Shown: positions 43,563 through 52,212, counted from the first letter of the stretch. The stretch: DNA of 64,000 bases from Pseudarthrobacter sp. NIBRBAC000502770 (GCF_006517815.1 NZ_CP041198.1:806001-870000); one strand, 5' to 3'. A program made the numbers and translations. Notes: generated by a model not told the origin, from the letters alone.

Positions 43563-44827
43563 CCCACCCCCATGACACCCACCAGCCGGTGCCGCTCCAC
43601 GCGGAACAGGACAGCCTGCGGCAGCAGCCGCGGCTCCTGGCCGCAGGCCCAGGCGCAGGCTGGTCCCAGCATCTTGAGGCGTTTGGGCCCTGGGAAGCGC
43701 AGGCTGCCGGACCCGGGCTGCTGGACACGCTTGCCGCAGCCGGGCTCACCGGGCGGGGCGGCGCCGCGTTCGAAACCTGGCGCAAAGCCAGTGCCGCTGC
43801 AGGGTCCGGAAGGAAAGGCATGTTTGCGGCCAGGCCGGTGGTGATTGCGAACGGTGCAGAAGGCGAACCCCTGAGCTCCAAGGACCGGACCCTCCTGGCC
43901 CATGCACCCCACCTGGTCATCGACGGGCTTGTTGCCCTGGCCGGGGCACTGGGCGGCGCAAGCATGTACATGTACGCGCCGGCGGCCAGTCTTCCCCGCG
44001 TGGAACAGGCCGTCGGCGAACGTCCCCGGGGCAAGCGGATCCGCATGGTCCAGGCTCCCGAAACCTTCATCTCCGGTGAGTCGAGCGCCGTCGTCAACAT
44101 GATTGCCAACGGCAGCGCCATCCCCACGGACCAGCGGCGCCGCCTCAGCGAATCCGGCCTCAACGGCCGGCCCACGCTGGTGGTCAACGTCGAAACCCTT
44201 GCCCAGGTTGCCCTGATTGCCCGTTACGGAGCGCCGTGGTTCCGCCAGGCGGGGACACCGGCTGACCCCGGCACCCGGCTCGTGTCCGTTTCCGGCCCTG
44301 CCCCGGTACCGGACGTGGTGCTGGAAGTGCCCGGCGGTGCACAACTTTCGGCGGTCCTCCAGGAGGCGGGGATGGATCCTGCTGCCCTGTCCGCCGTCCT
44401 GGTGGGTGGCTATCACGGGCGGTGGGTGCGGCCCGCCGCGCACGCGCTCTCTCCAGCGGGGCTGCCCGGCCGGACCGTCCGGCCGGGAGCAGGCGTGATC
44501 CATGCCCTGGACCTGCAGGCGTGCGGCATCCAGGCCACTGCCAGGATCGTGGGCTACCTGGCCGACCAATCCGCCCGGCAATGCGGACCCTGCATGTTCG
44601 GGCTGCCGGCCATGGCGTCCATCCTGAACCGGATCGCCGGCGGGGAAACCAATCACCGGCTTGCTTCCGAGCTTGAACGGCTGGGGAAGCTGGTTTCGGG
44701 ACGTGGCGCATGCCGGCACCCGGAGGGGACCGCCGGCCTGGTCAGCAGCGCCCTGGAGGTCTTCGCCGGCGACTTCCGCGCCCACCTTTCCGGCTACTGC
44801 ACGGGCCCGGGAGGGGCAGCGGCATGA
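43559..44827 (+). CDS. NuoF-like NADH dehydrogenase flavoprotein subunit
   Basis: Protein of 422 aa related to complex I subunit NuoF/51 kDa. NADH/FMN site: GLTGRGGAAFETWRK (about 65-79) and VVIANGAEGEPLSSKDRTLL (about 98-117) match the NuoF motifs GRGGAGFP and NxDExEPGTxKDR. A SLBB-type segment follows (about 240-290). The C-terminal iron-sulfur region has QCGPCMFGLPAM and GRGACRHPEG, cysteines for a [4Fe-4S] cluster, though spaced more sparsely than the CxxCxxC of NuoF. The GTG start overlaps the haem-protein stop. Likely role: pass electrons from NADH to the ferredoxin and haem protein of the operon. Confidence 0.85.
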   Translation: MTHPHDTHQPVPLHAEQDSLRQQPRLLAAGPGAGWSQHLEAFGPWEAQAAGPGLLDTLAAAGLTGRGGAAFETWRKASAAAGSGRKGMFAARPVVIANGAEGEPLSSKDRTLLAHAPHLVIDGLVALAGALGGASMYMYAPAASLPRVEQAVGERPRGKRIRMVQAPETFISGESSAVVNMIANGSAIPTDQRRRLSESGLNGRPTLVVNVETLAQVALIARYGAPWFRQAGTPADPGTRLVSVSGPAPVPDVVLEVPGGAQLSAVLQEAGMDPAALSAVLVGGYHGRWVRPAAHALSPAGLPGRTVRPGAGVIHALDLQACGIQATARIVGYLADQSARQCGPCMFGLPAMASILNRIAGGETNHRLASELERLGKLVSGRGACRHPEGTAGLVSSALEVFAGDFRAHLSGYCTGPGGAAA

Positions 44828-45084
44828 AAACCCACCTGCACATCGACTGGACCAGCTGCGACGGCCGCGGCCTGTGTGTCGAGCTGCTTCCCGGCGTACT
44901 GGACCGGGATGACTGGGGGTACCCGGTGGCACGGGGGAAGGTGGGCCGGGACCGGACAGATGTTCCGCTGCGTGATGCCGACCGGGAAGCCGCGCAGGAG
45001 GCCGTCATCCTGTGCCCCAAGCTGGCGCTGAGCCTGCTGGAGGGAAAGGCTCCGGAACCACAGAATGGGGCGCCGGGGACGTGA
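44824..45084 (+). CDS. Single-cluster ferredoxin
   Basis: Protein of 86 aa. Cysteines at about 12 and 18 (CDGRGLC) and a third followed by proline (LCPKLALSL, about 64) give the pattern of an actinobacterial [3Fe-4S] ferredoxin, with the middle ligand of a 4Fe cluster missing. ATG 44824 overlaps the stop of the NuoF-like gene (ATGA). It closes the operon and is the natural electron shuttle between the NuoF-like protein and the haem membrane protein. dnaG starts 28 bases later. Confidence 0.87.
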   Translation: MKTHLHIDWTSCDGRGLCVELLPGVLDRDDWGYPVARGKVGRDRTDVPLRDADREAAQEAVILCPKLALSLLEGKAPEPQNGAPGT

Positions 45085-45112
45085 AGCCGGGCGGTGACAC
45101 TAAGATTGCTGT

Positions 45113-47056
45113 GTGGCTGGGCTGATTAAACGTGAAGATATTGACGAAGTACGCCAGCGCACGGACATCAAGGAAGTGGTTGACGGCTACGTCACGCTCA
45201 AGGGTGCGGGGCTGGGAACCTTCAAGGGCCTGTGCCCCTTCCACGACGAGCGCTCGCCGTCCTTCACCGTCCGTCCCCAGGTAGGCCGCTACCACTGCTT
45301 CGGCTGCGGCGAGGATGGCGACGTCATCGCCTTCGTCCAGAAGCAGGACCACAGCTCCTTCCAGGAAGCCGTGGAGAAACTTGCGTCCCGGATCGGCTAC
45401 GAGTTGCGCTACGAGGACGGCGGCACCGGCCCCAACCGTGAGGAAGTGGGCCGCCGCCAGCGGCTGCTGGACGCACATAAGATCGCGGACGAATTCTTCC
45501 GGGCCCAAATGCTCACCCCCGGCGCCGCCACGGCCCGCAACTTCCTGTTTGGCCGCGGCTTCGACCGGGCCGCCGCGGAACACTTTGGCTGCGGTTACGC
45601 ACCCCAAGGGTGGGATGCGCTGCTGAAGCACCTCCGCGGCCGCGGCTTCACCGACGCCGAGCTCAAGCTGACCGGCATGTTCAGCGAAGGAAACCGGGGC
45701 ATCTACGACCGTTTCCGCGGCCGCCTCATCTGGCCCATCAAGGACATGGCCGGCGACACCATCGGCTTCGGCGCGCGCAAGCTGTATGAGGACGACCAAG
45801 GCCCCAAGTACCTCAACACCCCGGAGACCACCCTCTACAAGAAGTCACAGGTCCTCTACGGCATCGACCTCGCCAAACGCAGCATTGCCAAGGACCGGCA
45901 GTTGGTGGTGGTGGAGGGCTACACGGACGTCATGGCGTGCCACCTCGCCGGGATCACGACGGCGGTGGCCACCTGCGGCACGGCGTTCGGCACCGAACAC
46001 ATCAAGATCGCCCGCCGGCTTTTGTCCGACGACGGCACCGGGGGAGAAGTGGTGTTCACCTTCGACGGCGACGCCGCCGGGCAGAAGGCCGCCCTGCGGG
46101 CCTTCGAAGAAGACCAGCGCTTCACCGCCCAGACCTACGTGGCCGTGGAACCCACAGGCGCCGATCCCTGCGACCTGCGCCTCAGCCGCGGGGATGACGC
46201 GGTGCACGCCCTGATCCAGTCCCGCCGGCCGCTGTTCGAATTCGCCATCCGCAGCACCTTGAAGCAGTTCAACCTCGATACCGTTGAGGGCCGCGTGCAG
46301 GGCCTCAAGGCTTCCGTGCCGGTGGTGGCCGCCATCCGGGATGCCTCCACCCGGACGGGTTACTGCCAGGCGTTGACCGGCTGGCTCGGCATGCCGGACC
46401 CCAACGAGGTCCTGCGCATGGTCAACGCAGAAGTGAAGAACGCCGGAAAGCGTGGCGACCCGGGACGGTCCCCGGTTCCGGGCCAGCCGCAGCCAGGCGG
46501 TCCCTCCCGCCCGGCTCCCGCCCAGCCCGGGGCGCCGGGCGTAGCTGCCGGGCCGTCGTCGGGCGTTGTCCCGTCCTTCCACCGGCCGGACCCCCGCGAT
46601 CCCGTGGCCTCCATGGAGCGGCAGGCGCTGGAGGTGGCGCTGCAGCAGCCTGCGCTGCTGGCGGGCGGGGTGTGGGACCGCTTTGCCGCTGCCCGGTTCG
46701 CCATACCTGCCTTCCAGGCCGTCCACGACGCCATGCGTGCCACGGGTCCCGGCCTGACCGTTGATCCGGTGCGCTGGGTGGAACACGTGATGCACGAGGT
46801 TCCAGAGCCCCTCCGGCCGCTGGTGTCGGAACTCGCCGTGGTGCCCCTGCCGGCCCATACTGAGGAAGCGGTCCTGAAATACTGCCGCGACATTCTGTCC
46901 CGGCTGTTCGAACTGCAGATCACCCGGATCAAGGCTGACAAAATGGGCCAGTTGCAGCGCCTTGACGCGGCGGCGGAGCCGGAAACCTACCAGCGGCTCA
47001 ACCGGGAACTGATGATGCTGGAAATGGAACGCCGGGCCCTGCGGGCCGAGGCGTAG
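45113..47056 (+). CDS. dnaG: DNA primase
   Basis: Primase of 647 aa that makes RNA primers for replication. N-terminal CHC2 zinc domain with Cys41, His44, Cys62 and Cys65 (LCPFHDERSPSF, YHCFGCGEDGD); catalytic core about 120-370 with the TOPRIM Glu in VVVEGYTDVMA and the Asp pair in FTFDGDAAGQKAA; a Pro/Gly-rich linker (about 450-490) and a C-terminal DnaB-binding helical domain. GTG start at 45113. In other actinobacteria it adjoins dgt directly. Confidence 0.96.
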   Translation: MAGLIKREDIDEVRQRTDIKEVVDGYVTLKGAGLGTFKGLCPFHDERSPSFTVRPQVGRYHCFGCGEDGDVIAFVQKQDHSSFQEAVEKLASRIGYELRYEDGGTGPNREEVGRRQRLLDAHKIADEFFRAQMLTPGAATARNFLFGRGFDRAAAEHFGCGYAPQGWDALLKHLRGRGFTDAELKLTGMFSEGNRGIYDRFRGRLIWPIKDMAGDTIGFGARKLYEDDQGPKYLNTPETTLYKKSQVLYGIDLAKRSIAKDRQLVVVEGYTDVMACHLAGITTAVATCGTAFGTEHIKIARRLLSDDGTGGEVVFTFDGDAAGQKAALRAFEEDQRFTAQTYVAVEPTGADPCDLRLSRGDDAVHALIQSRRPLFEFAIRSTLKQFNLDTVEGRVQGLKASVPVVAAIRDASTRTGYCQALTGWLGMPDPNEVLRMVNAEVKNAGKRGDPGRSPVPGQPQPGGPSRPAPAQPGAPGVAAGPSSGVVPSFHRPDPRDPVASMERQALEVALQQPALLAGGVWDRFAAARFAIPAFQAVHDAMRATGPGLTVDPVRWVEHVMHEVPEPLRPLVSELAVVPLPAHTEEAVLKYCRDILSRLFELQITRIKADKMGQLQRLDAAAEPETYQRLNRELMMLEMERRALRAEA

Positions 47057-47130
47057 GGGTGGCCCGGGCCGCGGACCCGGGGTGGGCCAAGTCACGGCGG
47101 TCCGATTTCGTTTCCCCGCCGGGTGTTTGC

Positions 47131-47136
47131 TAGGCT
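47131..47136 (+). promoter_or_regulatory. -10 element of first tRNA-Asn gene
   Basis: TAGGCT in the context GTTTGCTAGGCT, 15 bases before the tRNA. The same extended form (TTTGCTA..) precedes the second tRNA-Asn (47326) and the CAT tRNA (53428). Confidence 0.5.
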
Positions 47137-47150
47137 GGTACCCGCTTCAT

Positions 47151-47223
47151 TCCTCCTTAGCTCAATTGGCAGAGCATTCGACTGTTAATCGAAGGGTTGC
47201 TGGTTCAAGTCCAGCAGGAGGAG
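47151..47223 (+). tRNA. tRNA-Asn (GTT), copy 1
   Basis: 73-base cloverleaf. Acceptor arms TCCTCCT and AGGAGGA, D-loop AGCTCAATTGGCAGAG, anticodon stem-loop with GTT in CGACTGTTAATCG, T-arm CTGGTTCAAGTCCAG, discriminator G. CCA is not encoded. Reads AAC/AAU codons. A terminator hairpin follows at 47229. Confidence 0.96.
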
Positions 47224-47228
47224 CTTCC

Positions 47229-47263
47229 AATCCCCGTTCCGGCTTCCGGAACGGGGATTTTTG
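47229..47263 (+). terminator. Terminator after tRNA-Asn copy 1
   Basis: Perfect 14-base arms AATCCCCGTTCCGG and CCGGAACGGGGATT (47229-47242, 47246-47259) with a 3-base loop, followed by TTTTTG. A classic intrinsic terminator, so the two tRNA genes are separate units. Confidence 0.85.
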
Positions 47264-47325
47264 TTTCCCCGCAAGGCGGCTTGGGCCTGGGGAACTGCCG
47301 ATTTCCCTGTGCCGGAATCCTTTGC

Positions 47326-47331
47326 TAATGT
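47326..47331 (+). promoter_or_regulatory. -10 element of second tRNA-Asn gene
   Basis: TAATGT in the context CCTTTGCTAATGT, 15 bases before the second tRNA, in the same position and extended context as for copy 1. CCGATTTC occurs about 19-20 bases upstream in both cases and may be the -35 region. Confidence 0.5.
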
Positions 47332-47345
47332 CATACCTGCTTCAT

Positions 47346-47418
47346 TCCTCCTTAGCTCAATTGGCAGAGCATTCGACTGTTAATCGAAGGGTTGCTGGTT
47401 CAAGTCCAGCAGGAGGAG
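47346..47418 (+). tRNA. tRNA-Asn (GTT), copy 2
   Basis: Identical to copy 1 over all 73 bases, and also over the preceding GCTTCAT. The flanks beyond this differ, apart from the promoter motif. Anticodon GTT. A recent duplication or gene conversion keeps them the same. Confidence 0.96.
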
Positions 47419-47426
47419 CGCAACGA

Positions 47427-47465
47427 AAAATCCCCGTTCTTCCGGTTGGAGGAGCGGGGATTTTC
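47427..47465. terminator. Terminator after tRNA-Asn copy 2
   Basis: Arms AAAATCCCCGTTCTTCC and GGAGGAGCGGGGATTTT pair fully if two G-T pairs are allowed, with a GGTT loop and a T-rich end. It is in the gap before a convergent gene and may serve both directions. Confidence 0.8.
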
Positions 47466-47484
47466 TCATGCGGTGCTGCAGTGG

Positions 47485-47892
47485 TCAGACGAAATCCATT
47501 TCCACCTGCAGGAACCTTTCGGCCTCGGCGATGGCCGCCTGGAAGGCTTCCTTCTCGGTCGGCGACTTCCGGGGCTCGCGGGGGTTCCATTCGTGCGGCG
47601 CGGAGTGGATCCTCACGAAGCCGGCGTCCGGGGGAGCGTAGAAGATTCCGAAGCGCTGCACCGGCCATTCAGGGGAGGTTTCCGGCGCCACCAGCAAGGC
47701 CGCGTTGAAGGCGGGATTGAACCATTGGGCGATGGGCCGGCGCCGGTCTTCGGTGAACAGTCCCGCAGCGTACAGGGCCGCCGACTGCTGGCCTGCCTGC
47801 GCACACAGCCGCTCCCACCACAGTGGCAGGATCCGGGCGTCGCACCGTTGCCATGTGGCCGGAAGTGGCGGTTGGTTCTGCCAGTTGGGCAC
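47485..47892 (-). CDS. Hypothetical protein
   Basis: Soluble protein of 135 aa that I do not recognise. It is rich in Trp and Pro (start MPNWQNQPPLPATWQRCDAR; WFNPAFNAALLVAPETSPEW in the middle) and ends in an acidic helix with KEAFQAAIAEAERFL. No signal peptide, membrane segment or metal motif is seen. The start ATG at 47892 is the only good one. It runs towards the tRNA-Asn pair and has no operon partner. Confidence 0.7.
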   Translation of the reverse strand: MPNWQNQPPLPATWQRCDARILPLWWERLCAQAGQQSAALYAAGLFTEDRRRPIAQWFNPAFNAALLVAPETSPEWPVQRFGIFYAPPDAGFVRIHSAPHEWNPREPRKSPTEKEAFQAAIAEAERFLQVEMDFV

Positions 47893-47971
47893 GGCATCAT
47901 TTTATCGCGGGAGGGACCCGGACGGCAGGGAATGCCGCACCGGACCGGCCATAACAATCAGTGCCGGGAAT

Positions 47972-48151
47972 TCAGCGGCGCCGGCGGGAGCCCGGGTTGA
48001 CCCGGTACAGGAGCGCGGCGCCTGCCAGCGTCCCCAGGATGATGCCCCAGCCCGGGTTTCCCAGGAGACGGCCGGCGAAGTAGCCGACGACGGCGCCGAG
48101 CACCGCCCCGAGGAACAGTCCCCGTCCGTTACGGTGCGGCTTGCGGCTCAC
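47972..48151 (-). CDS. Small glycine-zipper membrane protein
   Basis: Protein of 59 aa from the GTG at 48151, chosen because GAAAGG lies 7 bases upstream; an in-frame ATG at 48187 would add 12 residues. Basic N-terminus, then a hydrophobic region with Gly-rich helix packing (LFLGAVLGAVVGYFAGRLLG, GIILGTLAGAALLY), and a basic end. Function unknown. It follows the Bcr/CflA gene by 58 bases on the same strand. Confidence 0.65.
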   Translation of the reverse strand: MSRKPHRNGRGLFLGAVLGAVVGYFAGRLLGNPGWGIILGTLAGAALLYRVNPGSRRRR

Positions 48152-48209
48152 GGGCTGCCTTTCGATTGGAGGCAAAGGGGCTGGCATGCGCCCCTGATGA
48201 TGGCCTGGC

Positions 48210-49433
48210 TCAGTGGATCGAGGGTACCGTGCGCGGCCGGACCACCAGCCACAGTGCGGCGGCCGCCAGGAGGATGCAGGCTGCCTGCACCCCGCCCATG
48301 GGCGCGGCGCTGGTGATGCCGAGCCAGCCCACCACCGGGGAAATGAGCCCGGCCATCAGGAACGTAGCGGCACCCAGCAGCGACGCTGCCGTTCCCGCCT
48401 GGGCCGCGTGTCCGGCCAGGGCGAGCACCTGGACGCAGGGGAACATGAAACCGGTGCCCAGGATGTAGAACCACAGCGGGACCATGACGCCCCACAGTCC
48501 CAGGCCGGCGCGGTCAAAGACCACGATCAACAGGGCCATCAGGAACATCCACGCCGTGGCGCCGGCCAGGATCCACTGCGGCGGGACGATCCGGATGAGC
48601 CGCGCACTGGTCTGCACGCCGGCCACGATGCCCAGGGAGTTGATGCCAAACAGCAGGCCGTACTGCTGGGCTGAAAACCCGAAGACGTCCTGGAACAGGA
48701 ATGGCGAGGCCGAAAGGTAGGTGAACAGTCCGCCGAAGTTGAATCCCGCAACCATCAGCAGCCCCACGAAGATCCGGTCGCTGAACAGCGCTTTGTAGCG
48801 TTGCCGGGCTGTCATGCCGGTCCGCCCGCGTTTTTCCGGAGGCAGCGTTTCGCGCACCAGGAGGAGCGCGGCGACAACCACGAGGGTTCCGTACGCTGCC
48901 AGGAACACGAAGATGCCCGGCCATGGCATCACCAGCAGAAGCTGTGAGCCGATGACCGGGGCAAGGATGGGAGCCAGCCCGTTGACCAGGGACATCCTGG
49001 AGAACATGCGCACCATGGCGTAGCCGGAAAACAGGTCGCGGACCATGGCCATGGCTACCACGCCGCCGCCGGCCGCGCCAACCCCCATCAGCACGCGGAA
49101 GATACCCAGCGTGGCGATGTCCGTGGATACTGCGGCGCCCAGCGATGCCGCGATGTGCAGTGCCGTGGCCAGGATCAGCGGGGTACGGCGGCCGAACTTG
49201 TCGCTGAAGGGGCCAACCACCAGCTGCCCGAACGCGAATCCGACCGTGGTGCCGGCCAGGGTGAGCTGAACCTGGGCCTCCGTCACCCCCAGGCTTGCCT
49301 CCAGCGCCGGAAAGGCGGGCAGGTAGAGGTCGATGGTAAATGGTCCAAGGGCGGTCAGGGCGCCCAACAGGAGGATGTACAGGAGCTTCCGGCGGCGGCT
49401 CAGCAGGTCGCCCGGATTGGGGGGATTGGTCAC
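48210..49433 (-). CDS. Multidrug efflux MFS transporter, Bcr/CflA family
   Basis: Twelve-helix exporter of 407 aa. Typical motifs: ALTALGPFTIDLYLPAFPAL (about 20-39, family start with Asp in helix 1), GQLVVGPFSDKFGRRTPLI (motif A, about 70-88) and GAGGGVVAMAMVRDLFSG (motif C region, about 120-137). The GTG at 49433 is the best start; the longer reading from 49571 adds non-family residues. Expected to extrude drugs or metabolites such as bicyclomycin or sulfonamides; actual substrate unknown. Confidence 0.88.
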   Translation of the reverse strand: MTNPPNPGDLLSRRRKLLYILLLGALTALGPFTIDLYLPAFPALEASLGVTEAQVQLTLAGTTVGFAFGQLVVGPFSDKFGRRTPLILATALHIAASLGAAVSTDIATLGIFRVLMGVGAAGGGVVAMAMVRDLFSGYAMVRMFSRMSLVNGLAPILAPVIGSQLLLVMPWPGIFVFLAAYGTLVVVAALLLVRETLPPEKRGRTGMTARQRYKALFSDRIFVGLLMVAGFNFGGLFTYLSASPFLFQDVFGFSAQQYGLLFGINSLGIVAGVQTSARLIRIVPPQWILAGATAWMFLMALLIVVFDRAGLGLWGVMVPLWFYILGTGFMFPCVQVLALAGHAAQAGTAASLLGAATFLMAGLISPVVGWLGITSAAPMGGVQAACILLAAAALWLVVRPRTVPSIH

Positions 49434-49611
49434 GGAGAACAATCCTAGGCCCGCGCATGCCGGTTTTTGCAGCGTTGTAGGCCGCGCCCACCGGCAAGCC
49501 CCCAAGTTCGCCCTGAACCTGAATGGTAGTTTTGGTGGCGTGGACTGTGCGGCTGCACATTCCACACCCAACGGATGCAGTATCGACCCATGAACCAGTA
49601 AGGCGGAACCG

Positions 49612-50463
49612 ATGAGCGGACGTCACAGCGGGCGTACCAGCCCGGGATTGCGTATCACTGCGCTGCCCGGGACGGCAAGACTCCTTTTCCGGTTGGCCCC
49701 CCGCCAGCTCAATGACGAGATCGCCTTCGCCAAGATCGAACTCAAGCGCAAGGGAATCCAGGTGGGGGTGGCTGCGGCCTTCTTCGCCGTCGCGCTGCTC
49801 TTCCTCGCATTCCTGGTGGTTGGACTGATCGTTGCGGCCATCATGGGCCTGGCCACCATCATGCCCGCCTGGCTGGCAGCCCTGCTGGTCTCCGCCGCTT
49901 TCCTGTTGATAGCCCTCATCGGCGGCCTGGTTGGCCTCGCGAGGTTCAAGAAGGCCATGCCGCTGATGCCGGAAGAGACCATCCGCGGCATCAGGCACGA
50001 TATCGGGGTGGCCCGCGAGGGCTCGGCCTTCAACCCGGCCATCCTTGACCCGGAGAGCCCCGAGGCCAAGGCTGCCAAGGCCGCCAAGGCCGACGCAGCC
50101 GCCAAGGCAAAGGCGGAGAAGGAAGCCAAGGCCGCCCAGCACGAGCAGGAATTCCCGCACGCGTCCGAAGCAGATTTGGTGCGGCGCCTGAGCCAGCGCC
50201 GCCACCACCTCACCGAGGTCCGGGACGAACTCGGTACGGAGCTGGATGTGAAGACCCAGGCCCGCTACCTGCTCGCCGCCGCCCAGGTCAAGGCGCGCGA
50301 GGGCCAGGTGCTGGCGCGGCACGGCATGGAATCGGCGGGGCAGCGGTTCGCGGCAGTATCCGGCTCCGCCGACCTGTCCAGGCGCTGGAAGCCGCTGGCC
50401 GCCTTCGTCGCGGCAGGCACGGTCCTGGTGGTCCTCCTGCGCAGGCTGTTCCGCGCCAACTAG
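49612..50463 (+). CDS. Phage-holin-family (DUF1469-like) membrane protein
   Basis: Protein of 283 aa. Two adjacent membrane helices at about 49-75 and 80-108 (AAFFAVALLFLAFLVVGLIV; PAWLAALLVSAAFLLIALIG) belong to the Phage_holin_3_6 type. An Ala/Lys/Glu-rich coiled-coil-like middle follows (about 145-185), then a helical region with SQRRHHLTEVRDELG of the DUF3618-like kind and a C-terminal hydrophobic helix with RRLFRAN. Despite the family name there is no phage context; such proteins are ordinary chromosomal membrane proteins in actinobacteria. The ATG at 49612 is preceded by GGCGGAACCG. Confidence 0.72.
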   Translation: MSGRHSGRTSPGLRITALPGTARLLFRLAPRQLNDEIAFAKIELKRKGIQVGVAAAFFAVALLFLAFLVVGLIVAAIMGLATIMPAWLAALLVSAAFLLIALIGGLVGLARFKKAMPLMPEETIRGIRHDIGVAREGSAFNPAILDPESPEAKAAKAAKADAAAKAKAEKEAKAAQHEQEFPHASEADLVRRLSQRRHHLTEVRDELGTELDVKTQARYLLAAAQVKAREGQVLARHGMESAGQRFAAVSGSADLSRRWKPLAAFVAAGTVLVVLLRRLFRAN

Positions 50464-50564
50464 GTCCCCGTTCCGCCACGCAAGATTCCGGCGGACGCTG
50501 TTTCCGTCTGTAAGGGCACAACCGAAAGACCGCGCCGCGGCGCAGCAGGAAGGAGAGGGGACGG

Positions 50565-51188
50565 GTGAAGTTCATTGGTGCAGGCGCCCGCCCCGGCCGT
50601 CCCCAGGTGGACCATGACCGCGTGGCCACCATCCCCAACCTGCTCACCGTGGTGCGGTTCATGGGCGTTCCGCTCTTCATCTGGCTTGTGCTGGCCCAGA
50701 AGGAATACGGGGCCGGGGTGGTTGTCCTGGCTGTCATGGCCGGGACGGACTGGATCGACGGCTACATCGCCCGCCGGTTCGACCAAGCCTCCAAGCTCGG
50801 CCGTGTCCTTGACCCCATTGCCGACCGCCTGGCCCTGCTGGCGGTGGCCTTCACCCTGGTGATTGCCGGCGTCGTGCATTGGCTTTACCTGGCGGCACTC
50901 GTGGTTCCCGATGCCGTCCTGTTGGTATTGACGCTCTCCCTCTTCCACGGACACCCGGACCTCCCGGTCAGCGTGGTGGGCAAGGTGCGGACCGGGCTGC
51001 TGCTGCTGGGCACGCCCCTGCTGCTCCTATCCCGCCTGGATACCGTCATGTCCGCCACCCTCCTCACCGCCGCCTGGGTGGTGCTGGGCCTGGGCCTGGT
51101 CGGCCACTGGATTGCCGCGTACAACTACTTTTGGGCCATGCTGCGCAAGGGCCGGGAACAACAACAGCACGACGGCGGGAACGGCTGA
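50565..51188 (+). CDS. CDP-alcohol phosphatidyltransferase
   Basis: Membrane enzyme of 207 aa that joins a CDP-diacylglycerol or similar donor to an alcohol in phospholipid synthesis. The family signature D-G-x2-A-R-x8-G-x3-D-x3-D is seen as DGYIARRF and KLGRVLDPIADR (about 64-87), with the metal-binding Asp residues complete. Cardiolipin synthase and phosphatidylglycerophosphate synthase both fit. GTG start at 50565. Its TGA shares a base with the ATG of the next gene (TGATG). Confidence 0.88.
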   Translation: MKFIGAGARPGRPQVDHDRVATIPNLLTVVRFMGVPLFIWLVLAQKEYGAGVVVLAVMAGTDWIDGYIARRFDQASKLGRVLDPIADRLALLAVAFTLVIAGVVHWLYLAALVVPDAVLLVLTLSLFHGHPDLPVSVVGKVRTGLLLLGTPLLLLSRLDTVMSATLLTAAWVVLGLGLVGHWIAAYNYFWAMLRKGREQQQHDGGNG

Positions 51189-52096
51189 TGGTGTGGCTTG
51201 CCGTCGGCCTGGCGGTGCTTGGCGCCTTCTGCCTTGCCCTGGGTGCCCAGCGCCAGGGGAGCGCGGTCAAGGCCGACACCGGTGGCCTGGCCCTCAGTTC
51301 GAACGGTTTCCTGCGCCTCCTGCGCAACCCCCGGTGGATGCTGGGGCTCCTGCTGTTGTGCACCGGCATGGCCATGAATGCCGTAGCCCTGGTCTCCGCG
51401 CCGCTTACCGTGATCCAGCCCATTGGTGCCATTGCCCTGGTGATCACCACAGTGGTCAACGCCAGGGACCAGGACCTGACGATCAACCGTGCCACGGCGG
51501 TCTCCATCGCCGCGTGCGTCACTGGGTCCGCGCTGTTCGTCCTCCTGGCGGTCAACGTGACCCAGGAGAACCACCATGTCAGCCCGGAAGACGAGCTCAC
51601 CATCGTGCTGCTCCTGGCCCTGGCGGTGGGGCTGTTCGGCACGCTGGCCGTGATGTTCAGGCACCGGATGAACGCGTTCATCTATATCCTCGGCGCCGGC
51701 ATCCTGTTCGGTTTCGTGGCGGTGCTCACCCGGATCATCGGCAAGCACCTTTTGGACCCGAACGGGCTCTTCCTGCTGAACGTCCAGTGGTATTCCGTGG
51801 TGGCCATCATCGCGGCCGGCGGCCTGGGGTCATGGTTCGTGCAGAGCGCCTACTCCACGGGGCCGCCGGACCTGGTGATCGCCGGACTCACGGTGGTTGA
51901 CCCCATGGTGGGCATTGCCATCGGCATCATCATCCTGGGTGAACTGCGGCCCGACGTCCATGCGGTCATGGCCATTGCAATGGGAACGGCTGCCTGCCTT
52001 GCTATCGTTGGAGTCATCGCCCTTTCCCGGCACCACCCGGAAGTCACCAAGCGCAAGAAGGACGCGCGGAAGGCTTCCGGAAGGCCCACCCACTAG
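51188..52096 (+). CDS. NIPA-like DMT family transporter
   Basis: Membrane protein of 302 aa with about nine helices of the DMT fold, near the NIPA Mg2+ transporter group. The first membrane region is VGLAVLGAFCLALGAQRQG, then APLTVIQPIGAIALVITTVVNA (in parts, about 71-92), and AGLTVVDPMVGIAIGIIILGEL near the end (written here as two parts: AGLTVVDPMVG, IAIGIIILGEL). The ATG at 51188 shares a base with the stop of the phosphatidyltransferase, so they are coupled. Substrate uncertain. Confidence 0.8.
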   Translation: MVWLAVGLAVLGAFCLALGAQRQGSAVKADTGGLALSSNGFLRLLRNPRWMLGLLLLCTGMAMNAVALVSAPLTVIQPIGAIALVITTVVNARDQDLTINRATAVSIAACVTGSALFVLLAVNVTQENHHVSPEDELTIVLLLALAVGLFGTLAVMFRHRMNAFIYILGAGILFGFVAVLTRIIGKHLLDPNGLFLLNVQWYSVVAIIAAGGLGSWFVQSAYSTGPPDLVIAGLTVVDPMVGIAIGIIILGELRPDVHAVMAIAMGTAACLAIVGVIALSRHHPEVTKRKKDARKASGRPTH

Positions 52097-52212
52097 TTCA
52101 TTTCCAGTCCAACATCACCAGCAATTCCACGAAGCCCGGCGCCCCTGCGCCAGCGGCCAACCGTGCTGTCAGTTCCACGCTGTCCGCACCGTGACCATCA
52201 GGAGTACTCCCC

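Noticed and set aside
47082..47708. Open frame with two copies of a peptide containing AQLAEHSTVNRRVAGSSPAGG
   Set aside because: This is the translation of the two tRNA-Asn genes, a well-known false protein.
49612..50463. Prophage signal from the holin-family name
   Set aside because: No capsid, terminase, integrase or lysis genes are nearby; the protein is an ordinary actinobacterial membrane protein.
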